Below, in pieces: positions 35,491-44,129 of a stretch of DNA of 64,000 nucleotides. Numbering within the stretch: the stretch's first letter is position 1; the number at the start of each line of letters is the position of its first letter. The notes below the pieces were generated by a model, which did not search any database, was not told the origin of the DNA, and worked only from the letters and a program-made list of their open reading frames with translations. Source of the stretch: DAISIK01 sp036822055. GTDB taxonomy: Bacteria; Verrucomicrobiota; Verrucomicrobiia; Opitutales; Puniceicoccaceae. Position numbers and translations under genes: made by a program. Where the stretch lies: contig DAISIK010000006.1 of the NCBI GenBank assembly GCA_036822055.1, forward strand, positions 1 through 64,000, given 5' to 3'.

Positions 35491-37554
35491 CTAATTCCGA
35501 TCCCTTCCATAGTAACGTTCGTAGTAGCCGGATATCTCTTTCCCCTGAAACCTGTCCCAACGGTAATTCAGGGTGAGCTTGAGGATCAAACCCACCCGCT
35601 TCCAGAATCGCGTTTGTAACCAGGCTCGCGGATCAGACTCCACCGGTACGCCCACGCAGGCAACCGGACCTTGCTCCTTTAACCTCAAAGAGAGCTCTAC
35701 ATCCTCCATCAATCGCAGCGCGGGAAATCCACCCGACTTCTCAAGCGCTCTTCGGCGGAAAAACTGCATCTGGTCGCCAAAACCGATCTCCGTGATCAAG
35801 AAGCGAGCGGTGTTCATCCATTCCACCGCCTCCAGATAGCCGTTTGCTTCCCCTGAGAACTGCTGTCCGCAAATACCCCCCACCAGTTCCTGGTCACTCT
35901 GGCAAAGTTTGACCAGCGCCCGAAAAGCCTCTCCGCCGGGATCCCTCACGTCGCTGTGCCGGATCACAACTACGTCCCAGTCGATCTGCTCATAGGCTGC
36001 CGCAATCTGGGTGCCCCTCCCCGCTGACGCTACTGAAAAGGCCCAGTCCCTTTGTTGCGCCAGCTCGATGCTTGCCTCGTCCTCTGCCGCCAGGGCGAGA
36101 ATGAAAGGAGCCCCCGTGCCTTCACCCTCAAAGCTCTGTACCAGGGCCTCCAGTTTATCGGCCTCTTGATAGCTCGGGATAATTACCCCAAAGACCTCCG
36201 CCTCTCCTTTTTTATCGCTTCCTGCTTCGATCGCCCTGCCCCAGGCCCCTGAAGAACGATTGAGAAGCCTCCGGATCCCCCGCAGAAAGTCACCGCTGAA
36301 GAAAACCCAGGCCGGTAACCAAATCAACACCTGTGCCCAAGGCTCGATCCCCCATCCGTCTCCTTCAGCCGCCCCCTGCCAGGAGAGAAAATAAAAGCAC
36401 ATACTGACCGATACCAGGAGCCATCCGAAGCGAGGGATCAGCACCAGAAATGGGGCCAACCAGGAAAGGTACCAGAAGTGCACCACAGACGACCACAAGA
36501 GGAGGGCTCCCAGGGCAGCTAAAGCATACCGATACGGGCTTCTTACCAAAATTCCTGTCAGGATTAAGGTCACCAGCAACCCGCCTCCCGAGACCAGGGT
36601 TACCCACGTCGTTCCCCCATCGCCCAGAATGGACAGAACCAAGGCGTGCAAACTACCATTGAAATGACTCCCCCCGCCAAACTCCAGGGTCCCCTTCACC
36701 ACCCGACTCACATCACCAAGGAACGGGAGTCCGGGAACCAAAACAATCGCTCCAAAGACAGCCCAACCCCGCAGACATCCCTTTCTTCGACAAAGCAACC
36801 AGGGAACCAGCAAGAGCGGGATCCACTTCATTTGGACCGCTAAACCCAGCCAAGCCCAGCCACCGACTTCCCGATTCTTTTCAAAACTCCGGATCGCCAG
36901 AAACAAGGGCAGGAGAAAGAGGATATCGAAGTGAGCCTCCCCGGCAGTCGCGAGAAGAACTGCTGGATTCAGGGCGTAGAAAGCCAGATAGCGCCCATCC
37001 AATCCCCGCCTCGGCAATTCCCGTATCAGCAAGCCCATTAAAATCAGATCGAAAACCAGAAAAACCAGCTTCAGGGCCATCGGGCTGTACCAGATTGCTC
37101 CCACCATCGAAAAAAACCCGAGCGCGCCAGGTGGATAAATCGTAAAACGATCCCGGTGATTCATTTCCTCCCAGTGAGCGTCTCTCAGGTGCTCAAGCTC
37201 GGTTGCATCCGCTACTTGCCCATAGGGTGAGATTCCCTCCCGCAGCAACTTGCCCTCCCACAAATACCGGTTGACGTCGTCGCTCGGTTCCGCCGGCAAA
37301 AGGAGCGCCCTCGCCAAAATCCCCAACCAGAGAATCCAGCGTCCCCGATTTTTCCCTCCTTTCCCGCTCCAGAAAAAGGCCGAGAACATCGCCAGCCCGA
37401 GCAAGCTGAAGAGAAAGACTTTCTCCCACCAGCCCTCTCTCAGGCCTCCAGACCACCACCACCAACCAACCGAGGCGAAGCCCACCAGGCCACACAAAAT
37501 CCAGCGGTTGGCAGAGCGCTGCCCCAGGGCTCCCTCCCCAAAATCTTGCCCCAC
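35491..37554 (-). CDS. fused GT-C-like and GT2 (TIGR04283-like) glycosyltransferase
   Basis: 687 residues in two catalytic parts. Residues 1 to about 435 form a polytopic membrane region of the GT-C/GT87 kind, with an acidic pair in AEPSDDVNRYLWEGKLL (about 91-107) where GT-C enzymes have their catalytic Asp, followed by many membrane helices. From about 450 a soluble GT2 domain begins VFGVIIPSYQEADKLEAL and continues with ASAGRGTQIAAAYEQ, FFRRRALEKSGGFPALRLMEDVELSLRL and a C-terminal TRFWKRVG. This second part resembles the TIGR04283 family. The fusion suggests polyprenyl-sugar use coupled to nucleotide-sugar transfer in cell-surface glycan assembly. It starts 3 bases after the upstream glycosyltransferase stop. 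Confidence 0.8.
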   Translation of the reverse strand: MGQDFGEGALGQRSANRWILCGLVGFASVGWWWWSGGLREGWWEKVFLFSLLGLAMFSAFFWSGKGGKNRGRWILWLGILARALLLPAEPSDDVNRYLWEGKLLREGISPYGQVADATELEHLRDAHWEEMNHRDRFTIYPPGALGFFSMVGAIWYSPMALKLVFLVFDLILMGLLIRELPRRGLDGRYLAFYALNPAVLLATAGEAHFDILFLLPLFLAIRSFEKNREVGGWAWLGLAVQMKWIPLLLVPWLLCRRKGCLRGWAVFGAIVLVPGLPFLGDVSRVVKGTLEFGGGSHFNGSLHALVLSILGDGGTTWVTLVSGGGLLVTLILTGILVRSPYRYALAALGALLLWSSVVHFWYLSWLAPFLVLIPRFGWLLVSVSMCFYFLSWQGAAEGDGWGIEPWAQVLIWLPAWVFFSGDFLRGIRRLLNRSSGAWGRAIEAGSDKKGEAEVFGVIIPSYQEADKLEALVQSFEGEGTGAPFILALAAEDEASIELAQQRDWAFSVASAGRGTQIAAAYEQIDWDVVVIRHSDVRDPGGEAFRALVKLCQSDQELVGGICGQQFSGEANGYLEAVEWMNTARFLITEIGFGDQMQFFRRRALEKSGGFPALRLMEDVELSLRLKEQGPVACVGVPVESDPRAWLQTRFWKRVGLILKLTLNYRWDRFQGKEISGYYERYYGRDRN

Positions 37555-37557
37555 CTG

Positions 37558-39036
37558 CTATCCCCTCAAAGACTCGAAGAGGCTACTCAAACCAACCGCC
37601 AGATAGCCGGTAGTATAGAGAGCCAGGAAAGGACCAATCAACCAGGCTCCAGCCTCCAAATAGAAAAATAGCGTCACCCCACTATAAATTCCCAAGCCAA
37701 TCTCCGCCCAGGGAACCCAGGTTCGACGGGAGCGATAAACCTTTTTTTCCACATCCCCTGCTTTCGGTGTGCGTATGAATGCGCTTTTAACTCCGATCAG
37801 CGCTTCCAGGACTGCTCGCGCATTCGACACTGCCACCCCGAGCCCGAGACACATCAAAAGCGGAAGCAAAAGTAGTTTCTTCGCCCAACCTCTCCGATCA
37901 ACCCACCACTGCGCCAGGAGGTAAAGCGTATTGGGGCCAAGAAAGGCTGCCAGAATTAGCCCCCCGAGAACCATGTAAAAGCTGGGAGACAAGTCGGCTA
38001 CTCCACTCAACAAAACCGGCCAGGCCAGCAGAGACATCAACAAAATCATCAAATGCACCGCGTAGTGGGTCAGGTGGAAAAATGCCTGCACCTTCGCCAG
38101 CAGCGAAAAGTCCGACGCAACCACCCGGGGGAGGATTTTAATCGCCGTCTGAATCGAGCCCTTCGCCCAACGAAATTGCTGGGCCTTAAAGGCCGTGTAG
38201 GTGTCTGGAAGCTCGGCTGGCACGACCACCCCCGGATCATACCGAATCCGCCAGCCCGCCAACTGAGCCCGGTACGAAAGGTCCATATCCTCCGTCAGGG
38301 TATCTGCCTCCCATCCTCCGGCATCTTCGATCGCCTGACGACGCCACAACCCTGCTGTCCCATTAAAATTCAGAAAAAGACGCCCCCAGGAGCGTGCCGA
38401 CTGCTCAACGATAAAATGCCCATCGATTCCCATTGCCTGGGCCAGGGTCAGCATCGATTCCCGAGCATTGAGATGGCCCCATCGCGCCTGCACCAATCCC
38501 GCCTCCGGATCCTCCAACAAGTGAGGCACCATCTCCCGGAGGAAGGTTACCCCCGGGACAAAATCGCTGTCAAAGATCGCGATCAGCTCCCCCCGACTCG
38601 CCGCCAACCCCTCAGCCAGGGCACCCGCTTTGTAACCCCAACGATTCGTCCGCCTCAATACTTTGATGTCGTACCCGTTCTGCTCAAGCTCACTCACCAC
38701 CTCATCCACGATGGTCACCGTTTCGTCGTTGGAGTCGTCAAGCACCTGGATTTCATGCCGCTCTCTTGGATATTCCATAGCCGCCACCGCCCGAATGATC
38801 CGCTCCGCGACGTTGTACTCGTTGTATATGGCAATCTGTGTCGTAACCACCGGCCAGATTGGATCATCCAGGTCCCGGGCCAGGTATTTTTTGTGCAAAA
38901 CTCTGGAGTTTTCTTCGCTCTCCTCCCGGCGTCGTAAGAAGAAAAAGATGAGGATGTAGCTGTTCAGGCCATAAATCAAAAGCCCAAGAGAGCAGAAGAA
39001 ATAAAGCAACAGGAGGTGATCTCCGAAGAATTGCAT
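37558..39036 (-). CDS. cellulose synthase-like family 2 glycosyltransferase
   Basis: 492 residues from the ATG at 39036. An N-terminal membrane helix, a cytosolic GT-A domain and C-terminal membrane helices. Processive GT2 motifs: VLDDSNDETV, IAIFDSDFVPG (DxD type), ETLTEDMDLSYRAQLAG-type acceptor loop (TLTEDMDLSYRA) and QQFRWAKGSIQ (the QxxRW motif). These place it near beta-mannan/cellulose synthase-like CESA superfamily proteins, so it may polymerise a beta-linked surface glycan or extend a lipid-linked glucan. It is the first gene of a two-gene operon with the fused glycosyltransferase. Confidence 0.88.
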   Translation of the reverse strand: MQFFGDHLLLLYFFCSLGLLIYGLNSYILIFFFLRRREESEENSRVLHKKYLARDLDDPIWPVVTTQIAIYNEYNVAERIIRAVAAMEYPRERHEIQVLDDSNDETVTIVDEVVSELEQNGYDIKVLRRTNRWGYKAGALAEGLAASRGELIAIFDSDFVPGVTFLREMVPHLLEDPEAGLVQARWGHLNARESMLTLAQAMGIDGHFIVEQSARSWGRLFLNFNGTAGLWRRQAIEDAGGWEADTLTEDMDLSYRAQLAGWRIRYDPGVVVPAELPDTYTAFKAQQFRWAKGSIQTAIKILPRVVASDFSLLAKVQAFFHLTHYAVHLMILLMSLLAWPVLLSGVADLSPSFYMVLGGLILAAFLGPNTLYLLAQWWVDRRGWAKKLLLLPLLMCLGLGVAVSNARAVLEALIGVKSAFIRTPKAGDVEKKVYRSRRTWVPWAEIGLGIYSGVTLFFYLEAGAWLIGPFLALYTTGYLAVGLSSLFESLRG

Positions 39037-39220
39037 AGGCTCGAGTGTCAAAAGCGATGAGGATCCGTTAAATTGGTGGGGATGGCAATTCCAGAGACTG
39101 ATTCTGCAAAGTACCCGCCTCGTTGAGAATAAGTTGATCCCTCACCGACGAACCATCTGGGCAATAATTCCCCCGGGGCTGCCCATTCTCTCCGATTAGC
39201 TTCCGTATCCCCCCGGAATT

Positions 39221-39955
39221 CTAGTCACCGACCATCGTGCCAATTTCCTCGCCACAGATCGCCCGCATCAGGGCTCCCTCATCACTCATCTTAAAAACTA
39301 AAATCGGCATTCGATTATCCATACACAGGGAAAAGGCCGTTGCATCCATCACCTTCAGGCGCTGCCGAAGCGCATCCACGTAACGAATACGATCATACTT
39401 CACCGCGTCCGGATACTTGTTTGGATCCCGATCGTAAATCCCGTCCACATTGGTCGCCTTAAAGATGATGTCGGCGTGGATCTCATTGGCCCTCAAGGCA
39501 GCCGTCGTATCTGTGGAGAAAAACGGATTTCCGGTCCCCGCCACAAAGATCACTAGCCGCCCGCGCTCCAGATGTCGCTGCGCTCGACGCAAGATAAACG
39601 GCTCGGCAATCTTTTCCATCGGGATTGCCGACTGTACCCGCACCACCATCCCGCTCTTTTCCAGCGTATCCATCAAAGCAAGTCCGTTGATCACGGTTGC
39701 TAGCATCCCCATGTAGTCTCCAGTCGTGCGGTCTACCCCACGCTGCTCCCCACTTAATCCCCGAAAAATGTTGCCCCCACCGACAACAATCCCGATCTCT
39801 ACCCCGAGCGCCTGCACCTCCTTGAGTTCCTCGCAGACCCTTGCCAGAATGCGTTGATCAATCGGTTCGCCATTTTCCCGATTCATCAACGCTTCTCCGC
39901 TCAGCTTAATGATAACGCGCTTATACTTTGGCTTCGAATTTGTCGGTAGATCCAT
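39221..39955 (-). CDS. pyrH: UMP kinase
   Basis: 244 residues, bacterial hexameric UMP kinase of the amino-acid kinase family, making UDP from UMP and ATP. Motifs: KRVIIKLSGEALMN, GIVVGGGNIFRG, DYMGMLATVINGLAL, VFVAGTGNPFFSTDTTAALRA (landmark GTGNPFFSTDTTAALRA) and KMDATAFSLCMDNRMPI. Normally placed between tsf and frr; here neither is adjacent, and a leucine tRNA lies just upstream, from which the transcript may continue. Confidence 0.96.
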   Translation of the reverse strand: MDLPTNSKPKYKRVIIKLSGEALMNRENGEPIDQRILARVCEELKEVQALGVEIGIVVGGGNIFRGLSGEQRGVDRTTGDYMGMLATVINGLALMDTLEKSGMVVRVQSAIPMEKIAEPFILRRAQRHLERGRLVIFVAGTGNPFFSTDTTAALRANEIHADIIFKATNVDGIYDRDPNKYPDAVKYDRIRYVDALRQRLKVMDATAFSLCMDNRMPILVFKMSDEGALMRAICGEEIGTMVGD

Positions 39956-40026
39956 CGAAGGCTAGAGCTTGAAGCGACCTCCCCAAAGGTCAACGATCCA
40001 AAGAGACCATTTAACCCGTTCACCAA

Positions 40027-40113
40027 TGGTGCTGAGGGCGGGACTTGAACCCGCACATCCGTGAAGATACTAGAACCTGAATCTAGCGCGTCTGCCAATT
40101 CCGCCACCCCAGC
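40027..40113 (-). tRNA. tRNA-Leu (CAG)
   Basis: 87 bases with encoded CCA. Acceptor GCTGGGG pairs with CCTCAGC, D loop with GGCAGACGC, anticodon stem CTAGA/TCTAG with loop TTCAGGT, giving anticodon CAG for CUG codons. The long variable arm TATCTTCACGGATG-type hairpin is the class II feature of leucine tRNAs. T loop TTCAAGT. Confidence 0.95.
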
Positions 40114-40205
40114 TTGAGCAAACCTCAGATCTGAACTTGTCGGCGATCAGTGTCAATGCTTCCCTTTGAAAACCTTTCCTCAGGCCCTCGACCCCATTCC
40201 AAATC

Positions 40206-41120
40206 TTACCCGCGGGACCGGCGATAGCCCCTCCGCAAGAAAAGCAGCAAGACGCCAATCACCAAAGGAACCGTCGAGACTTCAGGGACGGCACCGATGC
40301 CATCAATGGCAAAAAACGCGGGAGTGTTCATTCCAAACCGACCCGTATCCGACGACGAGAGCCTGAATTCCAAAGCATCAACTATCCCGAGACTGTCAAA
40401 CGAGACAAACTCCCAGTCATTCACGATGTAATCCTCACTCGGGTCCGAAGACCGAAAGTCTGCCAGAAAGAAGTCTACGGTCCCCGTCTGACTCCCGCCG
40501 AGTAATCCGCTGATCTGCAGAAGAAAGAAATCCGGATCGTCCCCAGCGGGTCCCCCAAAGACCTTCCCGAAGGTATCCCCATCCCTCATGCTGTTGTGTG
40601 CATAGGTCGTATTCGTCAAAAAGGCACCCCGTCCCGAGAAGTCGAATGGTGCAAGAAAACTGATCTCTGTACTTACCCCGCCAGCTACCCCGTAAACCGA
40701 GGATCCTCCCACTCCCGAACCAGCAATCGCACTGTATTGATTCACCAATCCACTGGTTAGGGTGTCAGTCGTCCGCGAATAACTCCAGCCGCTCCAAAAA
40801 CTGAATTCAAAATCGCCCCCTCCATCCAAACCACTGAACTTCTCCGAGTAGGAGTTGGAAAATGAGCCCAAAGAATCGACCGCAAAGACCGATTCCCTGG
40901 CCACCAGGCTCCCCGAACCCGGCCCAAATGGGTCGTTGGTCGTTGTCGACGTGCCCGCCAAAAACTTTCCGTTCTCGAAGTCCCCCGAGACAAAATCCAG
41001 ATCCTCAAACCCAATCACTCCCCGGCTAGTCGAGCTCATCGCCGACACCCCAAGCATTACCGCCAGGGAAAAACCAAAAATCCGCACTAAACCAGGAAGA
41101 CCCTCTTTTATTGACATCAT
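40206..41120 (-). CDS. DUF4465-like secreted protein with PEP-CTERM-like tail
   Basis: 304 residues from ATG 41120 (the frame is open 29 codons further upstream, but the signal peptide begins here: a basic start and a hydrophobic stretch LVRIFGFSLAVMLGVSAM). The body matches the DUF4465 pattern: WSGWSYSRTTDT, NQYSAIAGSGVGGSSVYG, TNTTYAHNSMRDGDTFGKVFGG, DDPDFFLLQISG, VDFFLADFRSSDPSEDYIV and SSSDTGRFGMNTPAFFAID. The C-terminus AVPEVSTVPLVIGVLLLFLRR is a PEP-CTERM-like sorting signal in which the PEP word reads PEV. It should be exported and processed by an exosortase. Its binding partner is unknown; some Bacteroidetes relatives are linked to corrinoid uptake. Confidence 0.82.
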   Translation of the reverse strand: MMSIKEGLPGLVRIFGFSLAVMLGVSAMSSTSRGVIGFEDLDFVSGDFENGKFLAGTSTTTNDPFGPGSGSLVARESVFAVDSLGSFSNSYSEKFSGLDGGGDFEFSFWSGWSYSRTTDTLTSGLVNQYSAIAGSGVGGSSVYGVAGGVSTEISFLAPFDFSGRGAFLTNTTYAHNSMRDGDTFGKVFGGPAGDDPDFFLLQISGLLGGSQTGTVDFFLADFRSSDPSEDYIVNDWEFVSFDSLGIVDALEFRLSSSDTGRFGMNTPAFFAIDGIGAVPEVSTVPLVIGVLLLFLRRGYRRSRG

Positions 41121-41203
41121 GTTGCCAATAAGCTGCCAACGCTTCAGCCCGTCAATTAATAAATGCGTTTCCCCTTGGGCAGACTCCGGAGTTCTCCTAC
41201 CCC

Positions 41204-41584
41204 TCAACCTGCACTCTTGAGCTGATCAAGGAAAAGTCCCATCCGACCACCTTCCACGCCTCGTCGATCGCGAAAACTCTCCGGCGATTCGATGATCCTC
41301 TGCGCCATCGTCGCCGTTGTCTTCGGTGGACTGTTCAGTCTTCTCGAAAAAGAAGGGACGTCTCCGGCCCCAACCCTCGAAGCCGGAATCCCCACCACCT
41401 CAAAAACGGACTTGCAACCTTCCGTCTCCACCACGACCACTTGACCCAATCGAAGACCGTAGGAGGCTTTTACCACAGACCCGTTGACTTTGACATGCCC
41501 GAGCCGACAAGAGGCGCTAGCCGCCGAGCGGGACTTAAAGATTCTTACATTCCAGAGCCATTTATCGATCCGAGAACCCTGCAT
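41204..41584 (-). CDS. S4-domain RNA-binding protein, Hsp15-like
   Basis: 126 residues from the ATG at 41584. The N-terminal S4 domain begins SRIDKWLWNVRIFKSRSAAS and continues with LGHVKVNGSVVKASYGLRLGQVVVVE. This is the pattern of Hsp15/HslR, which recognises stalled 50S subunits carrying peptidyl-tRNA. The C-terminal tail is short and Arg-rich. The gene stands alone, 83 bases upstream of the DUF4465-like gene. Confidence 0.9.
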   Translation of the reverse strand: MQGSRIDKWLWNVRIFKSRSAASASCRLGHVKVNGSVVKASYGLRLGQVVVVETEGCKSVFEVVGIPASRVGAGDVPSFSRRLNSPPKTTATMAQRIIESPESFRDRRGVEGGRMGLFLDQLKSAG

Positions 41585-41956
41585 CACTTCAGAATAGTCT
41601 CGAATCTGGCCGGGAAGAAAACCATACCTGATCAGTCATTGAGCAGTTGAGAGAAGAAGAGTCGAGCTCGCGGCTGGCGGGGCTTGATCTGCGAATTGCT
41701 CAAAGTCATCTGATATCGAAAGCATGGTCACAGACCGCCGCTCGGTCAAGTCATTGCGAAACGCTGCTTCGCTTGGAAGGTGACATTTCTGAAACTTGCG
41801 GCCCACCCATTGGGCGAGCTGACGGAGAGAGTTGGTTCAAACCATATCAGCTGGCTGGATAAAGGGTCTCCGTCGCCCCTCGGGAGGAAAATTTGTTTAC
41901 TCGCCCAACTTTCAGGAAGTCTTGCCACACTCCTTCTTTCTTTTTCTTCTCGGGTT
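41585..41956. other. intergenic region before the AsmA-like operon
   Basis: 372 bases between the divergent Hsp15-like gene and the AsmA-like start. Frames through it are open but show no protein features; the apparent 59-residue N-terminal extension of the AsmA-like protein is best left out because the membrane helix starts at 41957. It contains a short GCCCA/TGGGC hairpin near 41804-41818. It should hold the promoters of both genes; none is clear. Confidence 0.5.
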
Positions 41957-44119
41957 ATGAAATGGCTTCTCCGCATTTTCCTTGGTTTGATCGTTATCGG
42001 GGTATCACTCCTCCTCATTGTTCGCTACGCTGGACCGTCGTTCGCAACGAGCAAAATCAATACCATCCTCGCCGAGAACTTCGATGAAGGGTCGCGCTTC
42101 GATGGCTTCGACTTGACCCTTCACCGAGGAAAGGTGGGGCTCAAGGAGTTGATCGTTGGCCAGCCGAAGGGCTTCAGCGGCAAGCCAATGTTTCAGTTAG
42201 GTGGGATCGAAGCCGATCTCGATCTCTTCTCCATAACCTCTGATACGGTGATCATCGAAAATCTCCGCATTTTAAATCCGGCTCTTTTTTACCAAGTCAA
42301 TCAGGAGGGGCTTTCCAACTTTGAGGCAGCCCTCGACGCTCTCGTTCCGTCCTGGCGCGAACCCTCTGAAGAGGAAGAAGAGGAGGAGCCAACCACACCG
42401 CCAAACAAAAAGCTCCTCGTCCGGAATCTTGAAATCCTCGGAGTTCAACTCTCCGCCGCATCGCAGCAATCTGGTGACCAGGTCGATCTCAACCTCGAAA
42501 ACCTCAATCTGACCATCAACAACTTCCTTTTTGATCCGGCTGATCCCGAATATGGCCCGCGAATCCTCGAGCTGGTTCTTAATCTTTCCCTCGACGCCAT
42601 CAATGCCTCTCAACCTGCCGGATTCGAAAAGGATTTGCTCCTCGGTCTGCAGGGCTTTGACTTCGCAGCTTCGGTTTCCGACGCCCGCCCCGGTGAAATG
42701 GTCATCGAAAACATCGTTCTCAACCAGCCTTTCGCTAGCTTCCAGCAGGCAGCCGATGGCAAATCCAATATCGACGCCCTGATCAAGGCCTTCATCCCCG
42801 CCGCCTTTGCCCAGAGCGAAGATCAGCAACCGGTAGCTGAGGTAGACACCTCCCCTGCGGCGCCCGAGAGCCAGCCGACTAAGTCGATGACCCTCGCCCT
42901 TGAGAGTTTCCGAATCGAGGACGCCGGTTTTCACTTCGCCAATCTCGATCCCTCCGCTCCCCTCTCCTTCGAGATGTCTGACCTCAAATTCCTTCTCTCC
43001 GGAGTCTCCCTCGATCCCCTCGCCAACGAGGTAACCGTTAGCAGCCTCTCCCTCGAGGATGGTCGTTTCAACCTCCTTCGCTCCAGCCCATCCGAGGAAA
43101 AAACAAAAACCCTTGCTGACCAATCCAGCCCCGCATCAACCGACGAAACGGTGGAGGGTGAAGTCGTCGCAGAGGCTCAACCGCTTCCAGCCGGACGCAT
43201 TTTCCTCGATTCATTCAGCCTCGCTAACTTCAGCTTCGACATTCGCGACGAGGTCCTCGCCTCAGAACCGTTGGTCTACCGGCTCGCCCCGATCACATCT
43301 ACCGTTCGTAATCTTGATTTGGATACCCGCCCGGGCGCCAATCCCTCACCCGCTGAGATTGATTTCGAATTTACCCTCGATCAGGGGGAAGAGATCCAGA
43401 AGGCGTTCTTCAAGTCTCAGATCATCGCCACCGACCTCACCAATCGCATCCCGTCGGTTGCTACCTTCGTCCGTTTCACTGGCTTCGACCTCCAACCCCT
43501 TCGCCCCCTTCTCCCCCCCGGAACCATCACCGCCCTCGGCGGTTCCGGCCTTGACTTGGTCGTCGACCTCAAGGTTTCCGAAGACCTCCTCGATGGCAAC
43601 CTCGCCATTATCAACAACAAGGGGAACCGCACCGCCCTTCCGATCAAAGGAACTCCCGACAAACCGGAAGTCAGCCTTCAAGACATCTTTACCGCAATCC
43701 TGGGCCGCCCCCTCGACATGGCAGGCAACCTCGCCGGTGGGGCTATCGATGCCGCCGGAGCCATTACCGAAGGTGCGGTGGCCGCCGCCAGTGACCTTGG
43801 CAAGGGAGCCACTAAAACCGTTTCAAGGATCGGGGGCGGTCTCATGTCCGGCGTCCGAGGCGTAGCCAGTGGAAACCTCGAAGAGGTCAGTGGAGGTTTG
43901 AAAGAGGCTACCGTTGGTGCCGCCGGTGAAGCGACCGGAGCAGTCCGCGAAGGTACTGGATCAGCCACTAAGGGCGTTTCTGGGGCAACCGCCGCCGCCA
44001 CTGGTGGAGCCGCCGTTGAGCAGTGGAAGAAACTTACCCCGGAAAGACACGCAACCACGGTCGCTACTGCCAAAGAGTGGCTCTCAAACATCCAGTTCCC
44101 CCTCACTGGAGAACAATAG
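41957..44119 (+). CDS. AsmA-like (DUF748-type) envelope protein
   Basis: 720 residues with an N-terminal membrane helix (LLRIFLGLIVIGVSLLLIVRYA, about 4-24), then a long periplasmic beta-rich body. Typical AsmA-superfamily phrases occur: VGLKELIVGQPKGFSGKPMFQLGGIEADLD, DTVIIENLRILNPALFYQV, NKKLLVRNLEILGVQLS and SLEDGRFNLLRS. Inserted acidic, Glu-rich linkers (for example EEEEEEPTTP near 138) are unusual. The C-terminus is a Gly/Ala-rich amphipathic repeat (GAIDAAGAITEGAVAAASDL, then GATGAVREGTGSATKG). AsmA-like proteins act in lipid traffic between membranes; that role here is inference. First gene of a three-gene operon. Confidence 0.78.
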   Translation: MKWLLRIFLGLIVIGVSLLLIVRYAGPSFATSKINTILAENFDEGSRFDGFDLTLHRGKVGLKELIVGQPKGFSGKPMFQLGGIEADLDLFSITSDTVIIENLRILNPALFYQVNQEGLSNFEAALDALVPSWREPSEEEEEEEPTTPPNKKLLVRNLEILGVQLSAASQQSGDQVDLNLENLNLTINNFLFDPADPEYGPRILELVLNLSLDAINASQPAGFEKDLLLGLQGFDFAASVSDARPGEMVIENIVLNQPFASFQQAADGKSNIDALIKAFIPAAFAQSEDQQPVAEVDTSPAAPESQPTKSMTLALESFRIEDAGFHFANLDPSAPLSFEMSDLKFLLSGVSLDPLANEVTVSSLSLEDGRFNLLRSSPSEEKTKTLADQSSPASTDETVEGEVVAEAQPLPAGRIFLDSFSLANFSFDIRDEVLASEPLVYRLAPITSTVRNLDLDTRPGANPSPAEIDFEFTLDQGEEIQKAFFKSQIIATDLTNRIPSVATFVRFTGFDLQPLRPLLPPGTITALGGSGLDLVVDLKVSEDLLDGNLAIINNKGNRTALPIKGTPDKPEVSLQDIFTAILGRPLDMAGNLAGGAIDAAGAITEGAVAAASDLGKGATKTVSRIGGGLMSGVRGVASGNLEEVSGGLKEATVGAAGEATGAVREGTGSATKGVSGATAAATGGAAVEQWKKLTPERHATTVATAKEWLSNIQFPLTGEQ

Positions 44120-44129
44120 GACCTTGACC

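Noticed and set aside
38053..38937. A 294-codon plus-strand frame in the cellulose-synthase-like gene
   Set aside because: It is rich in His, Arg and Pro and runs opposite the conserved GT2 motifs.
42272..43123. A 283-codon minus-strand frame in the AsmA-like gene
   Set aside because: Antisense shadow; the plus-strand gene has a membrane anchor and AsmA-like pattern, and the minus frame has no start signal or domain.
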